A stretch of DNA of 64,000 bases from NCBI GenBank assembly GCA_950022295.1, contig OX465600.1:3968001-4032000 (forward strand), written 5' to 3'. Shown here in pieces: positions 8,877-20,500 of the stretch (position 1 is its first letter; each line of letters starts with the position of its first letter). The notes beneath the pieces were generated by a model that worked only from the letters and a program-made list of their open reading frames with translations, was not told the origin of the DNA and made no database searches. A program made the translations under genes and the position numbers. This DNA is from Bromus sterilis (lineage: Eukaryota > Streptophyta > Magnoliopsida > Poales > Poaceae).

Positions 8877-11560
8877 GCCGGACTTGGCCTCATTTAATCT
8901 GAAGCCATGCCGTTACTTAGATTCCAGAGCACATGCATTTAGTGCGTCTTAGTTACTAGGTGTTTAAAGAACGTTCGCAAGTTAGTTATAATACCAACTC
9001 GATCTTTGTCTGCATTAGCGACTTTCATGTAATGGATAGACGAATTTCTCATTAATTATGTGGTAATGTTTGAATCCTGGATTACCGTATGCGGTACCCA
9101 TTTTTTGTTGTTGTTGTTGTCGAGGAACGACGAACGGGGACGAGCGCCAACGTTATTCAGCGAGCCGCAGTCCAGCGCCTGCGGCGATCAGCAAGGCGTA
9201 CAGCGGCCTGATCGGCGCTGGTTCACCTCAGCTTAGGATTAGCAATGGCCTCTTACTTTCTTTTCCACGTGATAGCGCGCTATGCAGAGACACGGCCATC
9301 CATCCACCGGTGAGGTGCCGGTTGACACAACGGTGCCGCCGATGCCAACAAGCGACGTTGATAACTCTTCTGGCTGTTGGTAGGTGTTTCCACCAAAGCT
9401 GAAAAGAGAAAGTGAGATGAAACGTAAAACAAAAATAAACGAGGTACCTTGTTGGGCCACATTACTGCAGTGGCGCCTGACAACAAAAGCGGGCTCGAGT
9501 CTTCCTCGATTTGCAGCGCAACTCCATGCCGCACGTTGAAGGTTTTATCAGACGAGTCGGGACCGTTTAGCTGCACGGTGCCAGCCGACAAGACTGAAGG
9601 GTTTCACAGCTTCGCGCTGGCCGCACTGGCGCGCTACACTGCTCCCATTGCTAGGCTTGGCGTGACCATGTAGCCGAGCATGATATGGTGGTGGCCAAGG
9701 CCAACTTGGCCTGGCGATAACAACGTTGTGCAAGCTCGTTGTTACCACCATAGGTATTTGAGGGAATGACAATGCCCCCGGTGATGTCGTTGAAGAGTTG
9801 TCGTGGTACCGGCTACTGAGGGGCAATGCAGCCTTCAGTGTCAGCAACACAACTTGAAGGTCGTGTTGTCGTGGTTGACGGTGCCCACGACATATGGTGT
9901 TGAAGATGACGTCGAGCGGGGAACGCCGTCGTTGCCAACGCTCAGAGAACTAGCGCTGCCCCCGATGTTGTTGTTGAGAGGGCATAACATTGCCCCCGGT
10001 GATGTTGATGTCAAGTTGTCGTGGTACCAACACTGAGGGGCGACGCCGCCCTCAACGTTGGCGGCATATGTCGAAGTAGAAGGGGCGCCAGTCGGTTGGC
10101 GATGAAGTTTGGTGTGATGCAGGGAATGCCGTAGGCGATGCCCCCTTGCGGAGCCACCAAGGGTGACATCGTCTTCTAGGACCCATGGTGATGTAGGGCC
10201 ACGGGTGCCGGCATGATTATCGCTGGTACCCACGTGTGCAAGAGGCTTCCTGCTTGCGCCTAACTTAGTCGCCCCTGCATATGGTTAGGGAAACAAAGCC
10301 AAATGGAAAACACCAAAAATACAAGCCAGCTCGAAAAGACAAACGAAACCCAATTTTTTTTTTGTTGTTGTTGTTGAAAATGTTGGCTTTTCCGTTGAAC
10401 ACTAGCTATGGGTGTGACATCGAAAAAGGCTGCCGAAGGACTTAGTCATCGGGAATCGTCGCAAACCATAACGATTGCAATCTCAATAACTTATTTCCTT
10501 CTGTGTTTGTGTGTTTGTGTATGTATATGTGTATCACGATGTCGTGATTGGCATGCTCCCGAGAGGCAGCAAAGGGTCGTACCCTAGCCCATCATGGCAA
10601 GGAGTAAACCCCACGGCTCCACCATGCTCCCTTCAATGCCTCAAGAACCCAGAGGCTTGGGTGAGGTGTGTTTAGGGTAGGTGGTTTTGGGATAACGGCT
10701 AAAAAAAGATCTTCATGCCTTTGGTGAGGGGTGGTGGATGACTACCTCCCGCCTTCTTTCCAGTGGTTCCCTTACTGCTTGGACTTCGGGACTTGCTTCT
10801 AGAATCTTTTTTTTTCTTTATCTTTTTTTTTTGCTTGGACGAATTTGATGGTCGCGAACTTCATGGAGTCGCTTCCTCTTGGGAGGATTTCTTGAGACTT
10901 CTTGGGGATTTACTTCTTACTCGACAAGGGAACCACCTTGAGAACTTGGAAGGCAGTCATCCACCTATGTGGACTACGAACCCTCAGGCATTTTATCTGG
11001 AGCTTGTTGGCGCGCCCCAGGGTTGTCAAGCGGCTACGCACCAAACCCAACTTTCGCTGAACTGGGAAGCCCTTTCTTGATCTTTTACCTACCGTCTTCC
11101 CCGGGGCGTGGAGTCTCTGGGAACTTGAGACACATCCGGGAGCATGGGGATGTGGGGCTTCATTACCGAGCAGCAACCCAAGTAGTCTTCTTCGCTGCCT
11201 CCGGGAGCATTCATATGTGTGTGTCGTGTATCGTGGGTATAAAAGCCGCTCCACTTGTGACACAATGCACCATGCTTCCACTAGCCAAGTCATAAGGCAG
11301 CCAAATCGTCCGTCACCAGCCGAGTGTGGTTTGGGAAAAGCCAGTTTTTTTGTAGGATTTTTCAATCCATAAGAAGGGGAGGACAAAAGAAACACGGATA
11401 AGCCCACGTTTGCAATTGTGAGTGCAATGCGGACCTATATGAGCCACAGAAAAGTCCCCTTCAAGCCAAGCGAAGAAGAGAGAAAGAAAAAAAAAGAGGG
11501 AGAAAGCGCGAGGGAAGGCCAAGAGCAAAAAATAAGAAGGTAAAGACCCAAAAAAGGAAC
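8877..11560. other. Noncoding 3' region of the gypsy element between the antisense gene and pol
   Basis: No coding frame is supported. The stretch holds (TTG)n runs near 9103-9120 and 10360-10375, a degenerate two-unit repeat at 9740-10090, T-rich tracts near 10807-10832, and purine-rich sequence at 11470-11530 just past the pol stop. It is probably the 3' untranslated part of the sense transcript and the terminator region of the antisense gene. Confidence 0.6.
9740..10090. repeat. Degenerate 218-bp tandem duplication in the element's 3' region
   Basis: TGCCCCCGGTGATGT occurs at 9773 and 9991. Both are followed by GTTGTCGTGGTACC and then ACTGAGGGGC. The spacer sequences share GTTGCCAACGCT/GTCAGCAACAC-type blocks. 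Tandem repeats in the 3' untranslated region are a known Tat/Ogre feature. Confidence 0.65.
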
Positions 11561-14500
11561 TTACGCGAAGTAATTTTTCAAGAACCTTCCATTGATCGGC
11601 GGCATCGGCCGGGCTCCTTGCGGATCAACCAGCTGATAGGCACCTCCATCGTATGCCTGCTCGATGGCGTATGGTCCCTCCCACTTTGGCTCGAACTTCC
11701 CCTTCGTCTTGTGTGTGACAACGATGGGGCGTCGAAGCACGAGGACCAACTCGCCCTTCCGGAAGACTCGTCGCTTGACAAGCTTGTCATAGGATCGCAC
11801 CATGTTATGGCGATACATCTCCAAGTTCTGCAGCGCATGGAGACGTTCCCCCTCAAGGGAGTCGAGATCCTGGTGCCGCAAGTGTACCTGTTCGTCGTGC
11901 GTGAGCTCTTCGTGTAGAGCTACTCGGAGGGAGGGCAGCTGGACCTCCAATGGCAACACCGCCTCACTCCCGTAAACGAGAGAATATGGTGTTGACTGCA
12001 TCGGGGTGCGGACAGTGACGCGGTACGCCCATAAAGCCTCGGGGAGACGGTCATGCCAGCCTCTCCGATGCCCTGCCACCGTCTTCTTCAATATCTTGCC
12101 GAGGGTCTTGTTGAAGGCCTCGATTGCGCCGTTAGCTTGAGGGTAGTAGCCAGTGGAGTAGTTCCACTTGATCTTGTACTTCTCCATGAACCTGTACATC
12201 TTACCGGACTTGAACGCCTTGCCGTTGTCAGAGGTGACACGGTGTGGCACCCCAAAGCGGTATATGACATGCCGCTCTAGAAAGGTTATGACGTTGTCGC
12301 TCTTCACCTCCCGGAGCGGAACGGCTTCCGCCCACTTGGAGAAGTAATCTGTTGCGGCGAGAATGAAGCGGTGCCCTCGTGATGAGGGCGGGTCGATCGG
12401 GCCGATGACGTCGATCCCCCAGGCGTCGAACGGCCAAGAGGGGATCGTCGGGTGTAGAGGCGCCGGTGGTTGATGTTTGAAGTCTCCATGGACCTGGCAG
12501 TTATGACATGCCTTCGCCACTCGTAGGCAGTCGGTCATGATGCCAGGCCAATAATACCCAGCCAGCCGGATGCTGTGGTACATCTTAGCACCACCTTGAT
12601 GGCCGCCGCAAACTCCGTGGTGCACCTCCTGCAAAATTTGTTCAGCCTCCGCTCGGTTGACGCACCGAAGGAGGACTTCTTGTCCATAAGACCGTTTGCA
12701 CAAGACACCGGCCTTATAGGAATAAAAAGGGAGACGCCGCTGAAGCCGCCGCCTCTCCACCGGGTCATCAGGGAGACTTCCATGCTTGAAGTAGTCGAGG
12801 AATGGCTGTAGCCACTCCCCTTCCTCCACCACGTTCGTCGTGATAGTGTTGACCTCATACTCCACCGGTATGAGATCCAAGACGGCAGGAAGAAGCCACC
12901 TTTCCTCGATGGTCACCTGCGCGGGTTTACCCTCGGGTAAAGCCAGCGCAGATGCAAGTTTCGCCAAAGCGTCCGCCGGTGCATTTCTGCTCCGCGGAAC
13001 ATGAGCGAGCACCACCCTCTCGAACTTGTCCATGAGCCTCCTAGCCGCCTCAAAGTAAGGCACTAGCTCCGGCTTACGAACTTCATAGATGTTGTTGACT
13101 TGACGAATTATGAGTTGTGAGTCGCCATAGGCCCGCAGCGAGCGCACCTCCATGGAGAGCGCTAGTAATAGGCCGAAGATAAGCGCCTCGTACTCCGCCT
13201 CGTTGTTGGAGCATTCTTCCTTCATGAGGGAGAAGGAGTGGTACATCACCCCTCCTTGTGGAGTCTTGAATACCAGGCCGGCACCCGCTCGCCGCCTAGG
13301 GGTGCCGTCGGGGTCGGCCTTCATGCGGGAGGCACCGTCGAAGTAGAGCTCCCATGGTGCTTCGAGCTCGGTGGAGAAAACCTCTTCGTCGGGCAAGTCG
13401 GTGACGAGGGGGGAGTCATCTGGCACCGGGTGTGCCGCGAGGAATTCCGCCAAGGCTTGACCCTTGATCGCTTTCTGCGGCACAAAGGTGACGTCGAACT
13501 CCATCATGAGAAGTGCCCATTTACCAAGTCGCCCATTGAGTGCAGGCTGACTTAGCACGTACCTTATGGGATCCGCTCTTGCGACAAGCTGGATTTCATG
13601 ATCTAGAGTGTAGTGCCTCAACTTCTTCAGCGCGAATATCAAGGCTAAGCACAACTTCTCTATGGGAGAGTAGTTACGCTCGGCCCCGACCATGGTGCGG
13701 CTCAAGTAGTAGCAGGCCACCTCTTTTCCATCTTCATTGTGTTGGGCGAGCAAGGCACCCAAGGAAGTCGGTTGCGCTGCAATATAGAGTATAAGAGGGC
13801 GCCCTTTTATAGGGGCTGCCAAGACAGGAGGATTAAGAAGGTACCTTTTGATGTCGTCGAAGCCCTTTTGGCAGCCCTCGTCCCAGAGGAAAGGGGCTCC
13901 TTTCCTCATGAGACTTGAGAAGGGCTGAATGCGTCCGGCGAGGTTGGAGATGAAACGCCGGATATACGCCAACTTCCCTTGCAAAGACCTCAATTCCTTG
14001 AGGTCCTGGGGCGGCGCCATGTTGAGGATGGCTTTAATCTTCTTTGGCTCAATCTCGATCCCTCGATGATGAACCACAAAGCCTAAGAAAAGGCCCGAGT
14101 GTACTGCAAAGGCACACTTGAGGGGGTTCATCCTCAGTTGGTGTTGTCGTAGCCGTTCGAAGACCACTTGAAGGTCCTCTTGATGACGACGGTGGTCTTT
14201 GGTTTTGACGACCATGTCATCAACGTAGCATTCCACCGAATGGTGGATCAAGTCGCCAAGAACGCGCGTCATGGCGCGCTGGTACGTGGCGCCAGCATTC
14301 TTCAATCCGAAAGGCATTACTGTGTAGTAGTAATTGCCTTTCGGAGTCCTGAATGCGGTGTCGATGGCGTCCTCTGGGTCCATCTTGATCTGGTTGTAGC
14401 CTGACGAACCATCCATAAAGGACAGTGCGCCATGGCCAGTCGTGGAGTCGACGACCATCTCCGTGATTGGCAAGGGGAAGTCATCTTTGGGGCAGGCTCG

Positions 14501-17500
14501 ATTCAGGTCGCGGAAGTCCTGGCAGACCCGTACCTGCCCGTTCTTCTTCTCCACAGGCACAATGTTTGCGAGCCATCGTGGGTACTTGATCTCCTTGATG
14601 AAACCTGCAGCGATTAATTTGTTTACCTCGGCAATAACTTGATCTTCAAATTCCGGCCTCAAACGTCGCGGTTGTTGTTTGATTGGCCGAAATTGCGGGT
14701 CAATCGCCAGCTTGTGGGTGGCGACACGAGGGTCGAGTCCTGGCATTTCCTCGTAATGCCAGGCAAAACAGTCTCGAAACTCCATCAAGAAGCATCGATA
14801 GCTTTCCCGCTCCTCTTCTGTTAGCGTTGCGCTAACAAAAGTGGGGCGAGGATCTTCGTCCGTCCCTAGGTTGACTTGGACGAGCTCATCGATGGTGGGT
14901 TGCCCCCCATCTTCTAGCTCGCGCGGGGCCGGTGTGGTGTCGATTTCCTCGCCTAGCTCGTCCAGCTCGGAAGGTTGTTGGTGGAGAATGTGACATGCGA
15001 GGTCGTCTCCCGAGCTGACGGAAGTGGTGTGGCACGCGGCTCGTGCCTTGCCACGGCGCCTGTCGTCTTCTTCGTCGGAGTCGTCGGGGTTGACATAACC
15101 AAGCCCATATTTGGGTTTAGCTTTGCCCCTCTGCTTGACGCCGTCTTGTGATTGCCTCCACCACTCCTCGCATATGGAGGGTGGTGGGGGCATCCTGTTA
15201 TTGCGCAAGAGGCGGATCCCGGCATGTGCCAAGAGGCGAGCCATCCTAGCTCCCACCCTCACTGTTGATAGTGCCTCATCTGTGTCAATGAAATTGTTAG
15301 GGAGTTCAAATATGGGGTCACATCGTTGTGTCTCCGGCACCTTGTAGAAAATGGTGTGAACTTTGGGTAGGGATGAGCTCGGGATGGCCCAAACCTCTAG
15401 CGGGGAAGTCACAGACACATAGAGTGAAGGGGGCTGCACGCCTTGAGCCCCCTTTGCAACTTCATCTAGCTCTTTTATTCTTCTTTTAACCACTCCTTGT
15501 GTGGGCGCAGGATCCTCCTTAGGAGTGTTGCGTGCCCGTAGAGTGATGGTTGACGTCGCATCATTGCTGCCTGGGGGCATCATGGGCTCTTCGGGAGCAC
15601 CTGCGGAGCCTCCAATAGTTAAGCAAGTAGGATCTTGGTGCATCAAGGTCGACGGAGAAGTGGCAGCCTTACGTGAAGGCGCCGTGCCTGACCTCAACGT
15701 GAGTGGAGTTGATGACGAGAACCTTGCCTTTAAAAGCAAGGGTGTTGCCGAGGGAAATGTCGATGGTCTTCCTTCCAGCGAACTCGAGGTAGAACTCCCC
15801 TCCCCTTCGAGGGAGGAGCTCCTGTAGTCGTGTTGGGCGGCCATGGATGGCCGCCTATGTCCATGATTCCTTCGACTCTGAAAGGACGATCTCTCTGAGT
15901 CATAATGAGAGCGTGTTATCATGAGGCGCTTCATATCAGCTACCGGGGCGACACCCGATTTGACCAAGACGTCAACCGGTGGTGCTGTACGCCCCAGTTG
16001 CCGATCACCGTCTTGAACAGGGAAGTAATACTTCGCATCTGCATGGTGGGACTCCTGGACGGTGTAAGGGGAGACATTGCCGATGATGCGTTGTTGTGTG
16101 CCGTGGGTGTCGAGGAACTTTAAGCACTGATGTAGCGTCGAAGGAACCACCCGGTACTTGTGGATCCATGGCCTCCCGAAGAGGGCCGAGTAGGAGGTGT
16201 TTGCTTCGATGACGAAGAACCACACCTTGAAGTTGAAGGTGGACATCTGGATCTTCACCGTGATGGCGCCCAATGTGGGCTTGCCTTGGTTGTCGAAACC
16301 ACATATCATCACGTCGGATGACTCGAGGTCATCCACCGTGAAGCCTGCCCGAGTAAGGCTCCGAAGTGGCAGGATATTCACGGCGGACCCCGGGTCAACA
16401 AGGATACGACGGAGATGTGCGGCGCCGATGTTACCTTCCACATAGAGTGGACGGTTGTGGTCAACCTCTTCCACGAGCTTGTCTTCTTCGTCGAACGTAA
16501 TCTCGTTCACGAACAAGGGGTTTGAGAAGAGGCGATGTTTCGCCATGGACACCTCATAGAGTTCTGGAGTTTGAAGCGCCTTGATGAGAGCTTCACGAAG
16601 GTCCGGCACCAGCATGAGTGCGTCATGCACACTCAAAAGCGCCGGAATACGTTTGAGGTGGGCGATGATGTTGTAGTCGACCTTGTGCGACTTCTCCTTC
16701 TCTTGGCCTTGAGTTTCTTGCGCTTCTTTTTGCGAAGGCGCCTCTTTCGAGGCAGACAATTTGATTGCCCTCGTTGGCTTGGCCTTCGGAGGTTCAGGTA
16801 GAACCTTACCTCCACGGAGGTTCATGTGCACCTCCTTTACTTCTGGGTCCTTCACCACGCCATCTGCGTGGAAGACCTCTTGCTCCTCAGAAGTTAGCAC
16901 GTCTTCTGAGTCTGTGCTTGGAGTGTCGCTGTAGTCAAGAATCACATTGCAACTCTCAATGTTTGACGATTGAGAGGTGCTAGGTTCTTGTATTTCTCCA
17001 GTCTTCTTTGTCGACTCCTGCCCCCACTGGTGGGGAAGGAATTGCGCCAAGGTGGGAAGTATCCTCCCCCTTCGAGGGAATGACTCATCCCCCTCAGACA
17101 AGGGGACGAACCTTGGAGGAGGACGACGTTGGCTTGGATCGACCCATCGTCTAGTTGGTGAAGATACACCCATCACGGGAAAACGACGAGGGGGTCGCGG
17201 GGGCAAACCCCTCGTGTGCGGCCGATGTTGGACCGTGTTCCAAGGCCGCTCCTTGCATGCGGCGGGGATGACCTCTCGCGGGGCGAGAGGTGTTGGCGTG
17301 ATGGAGAGGACGAAGTTGGATAGGCGGTGCTCTACTTCTGCGAGTGGCACCCATGATGAACCACCTGCTTGCCCTTGTTCAGATGAGGTCGTCGTTTCCA
17401 CGCTCACCACGTTCACCGCGTGGTAGTCCGGATTAATGGCTTCGGGCTCCAAATTGATCCTCTTCTCATTGATGGCCCGTTGGAGCCATTCCTTGAAGGC

Positions 17501-20500
17501 GATGCAATCCTCTATTGCGTGGCCTACATACCTGTGATAAGGGCAATACAAAGAATTGTCTTTCATACTTACCTGATCAGGTCGTCGTGGCTCGGGTAGG
17601 TTTAGAGCACGATGCTCCATTAATTGGTCGAACATGCCCTTCACCAACTCTCGGCGAAAGATGTATTGCTTCTGGAGGAGCTCTTGTATGGATGTGCGTT
17701 GCCTTCCCCCGTCCTGATCATTCCGTGCTCCCAAGACGGGCACGGTAGTTCGGGGTGCAGTGTTGAGCATCCTGGTGGAGTTTGCCTCCGCCAACGCCTT
17801 CGTCTTGCCACCATTGTTGGGTAGCTTAGACGTTGATGAAAAGCGCCTTGCTGGGTCGTAGGCGCTAGCGTTCCTGTAAAGTTCCATGATCTGTGGAGAC
17901 TTCTCGAACTCCAGCTTGGTGGCCGCTACAGCTGAGCTTAGGGCGCTGAAATCTCTAGGCTCACGCCGAGATACTTCTAGCGACCAGTGCTGCTGCATGC
18001 CATGGATGCACATCTCAATGGCGTCCTCAAGATGCATCTCTCTAGCGAGACGCACAAAGCTATTTCTGAACCGGATGATGTACTCATCGATTGACTCCTC
18101 CCTCCGTTGTCGAACTTGTGCAAGTTCAACGACAGCGAAGTCTTTCTTCATGGCAACAAAGTGCCTTTTGAAGACTTCTTTCATTCCCGCCCAGCTGCTG
18201 ATGGATCCCACTGGTAAGCGACTATACCAGTGGAATGCGGGGCCAGTTAATGACCCCGAGAATTGTCGAAGCAGAAGAGACGAGCTATTGGCAGTGTCGC
18301 CGCAAGCCGCCTCAAAATACGCCAGATGCTCCCTAGCATCACCTGTTCCGTCGAACTGGCGAAACTTTGGTGGATGCCAACCAGCGGGAAACGACACAAG
18401 GTCGTGCCACGCCTCGTAGGGCTTCTCTAGCTCGCTTTCTGAAGTGCGAGGTGCTTGCTCCATGGAGATTTGCTTGAGCTTCTTGGCCACCATGTCTTCC
18501 ACGATGTTGTGGTAGTCCCTAAGCGTGCTTGGGTCTCGAGCCACATTGGTCGCGCCGACGGGCACGGCCAGGGGGCGGACCTGCACACCCGGTTCTTGAT
18601 GTTGATGACCGTCGTTCACAGGTGCTTTCGCCATTGTAAGGGCGCGCAACTCTTCCTCTTGCGGGTCAACCACCCGCCTTGGTGCCCCTGGCGCCATGGG
18701 GTGACTGCTCATCATGAGCTCGATAAATTGATCAACTTTCGCCGTTAGTTGATCGATAGTGCGGCCTTGCTCACGCACTTGATCAACCAGACTTGCTTCA
18801 TGTGGTGCTCCTCCACCTGCAAGACCAGACGAGTTAGCGGCAGTGGCCTTGAGCACCTCCATCTCCTTCGCTTTTCTGGCTTCCTCTTCAGCGGCAGCGT
18901 CCGTGGCTACATGCGCTGGGGCTGTGTGGAGGTCTTCACAGCCATCTTCATAGTATGATAGCACAGACGGAGCGAGCTCGTGGTAGGGAGGGGAGCTCGG
19001 GAGCTCCTCCAATGAAGACGAGCCGGAAGAGCTTCCCTCGTCATCGCCGTCTTCCGATGGCTCACCATTGCCAACTTGTCCCCTTGTCACACTTTGGTGT
19101 GCTAGGGACTTTAGACGCGTGTTGGCCCCGGGCCGACTTGCGACTTGTTGTAGTTCATCGGGGTCTTCTGGGAGTCTTGCCGTGACATCGGTGTAGCGGC
19201 GCGGAGATATGCCCGGATGATGCGTTGCATCACCCTCCGACAATGAACCTCCCCCCGTCGTAATAGGAAGACATGGGGCGGTTGAGATTCCTCCTTCCTG
19301 CAATGTAGACGTACCTGAATTAGGCTTCGTCTCGGTGCCCTTGAACCATGATCGGACATGGTTTAGGCGGGGTAGAAGTGTCGTACGGAAATTGGCCTTA
19401 GGATCAAGCAAAATTTCCTCGTCAGATGGGTATGAGAAATCCTGGGTGACGCATGGAGGTTTCCACGCATCATCTTCTTCAAACCTAGAGCGCACTACTA
19501 GAGTGCCGCATGAGGCCATATTCTTTCCATCTTCTTTCTTGGTTCCCGCCTCCTGCGGAAATGTCGGTCTCCCTTCATGTTCTTCCCTTGCGGGTGAAAC
19601 GAGGGTAGGATCCTTCATGGTTGTTGCGCCGGTCTTGATAGGAGTATTAGGGTGCTCCTCGAGAGCCCCTCCTTGGCTCGCTTGGAGAGCCGGGTTTTCC
19701 TCAAGTGCAGCACACGACTGCACCCCAGGGTCTTGCTCGATACCCTCCATGGGAGATGCGGATTCGACCGCCTCCCCTTCTTGAGGTGTAGGAGTTGGAG
19801 AAGCGTTGGCCCCATTTTCCCGCTTGAGAATGGTTAGGGGGTGCGATGGTGCAACCGCCCCGCCTCCTTGCTCCATGGTGTCAGGTTGCGCCTTCTTTGG
19901 CTTCGGGGTTAAGCGGCCGAGAAGGTAGTTGTACCTTTCGTGCCGCTCCAAGTCGGGGGAGATGCGGAACGAAATTCTATCGTTCTCCTGAACGAGCTCA
20001 CCATTAGCCCGAACACGGACTTGAGTGTGTCGAAGTACCAGCTCCTCGAGCTCACGGTACAACACATGTCGGTTCCTCCGACGTCTCTCGCGCTTGCGCT
20101 GGTTCTCTGTGAGAGCACCGCGCGCCCTCGCTGGAATTGGTGGTGTAGGTAGAAGTGGTGGCGCGCCCTGCCGTGTCGATGGCACCATGGATGACCCCAT
20201 GGCCAGTGGGGCCACGGGGTTTCCTCTTGATTGTTCCTGCACTTGGGTCCCCCGCTTAGGAGAAGAGGGTACCTGAGTAGGAGCCGGCGCCCGAGGAGGG
20301 CTCCGTGCTCGCCATTCCCGCCTAGGGTAGCGGTTTGACGAGTCGTCTTGATGTCGAGGCCACCTATTGCCTCGCAGAGGCAAGGCATTAGCCCCCCGTG
20401 AGACAAGATGTGTTGGGGAAGTCTGTTGTCGGGGCGCCAATGTTTGGCGCTCATGTTGAGGTCGGTGACCTTGGGAAAGTCGCCTCATCCTGCTTGCCCC

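Noticed and set aside
10910..11407. 165-codon minus-strand frame downstream of gag-pol
   Set aside because: No domain, low-complexity edges, and no start or splice context. It lies in the noncoding 3' region of the element.
17886..18419. 177-codon plus-strand frame opposite Gag
   Set aside because: It is a shadow of the highly conserved Gag reading frame on the minus strand.
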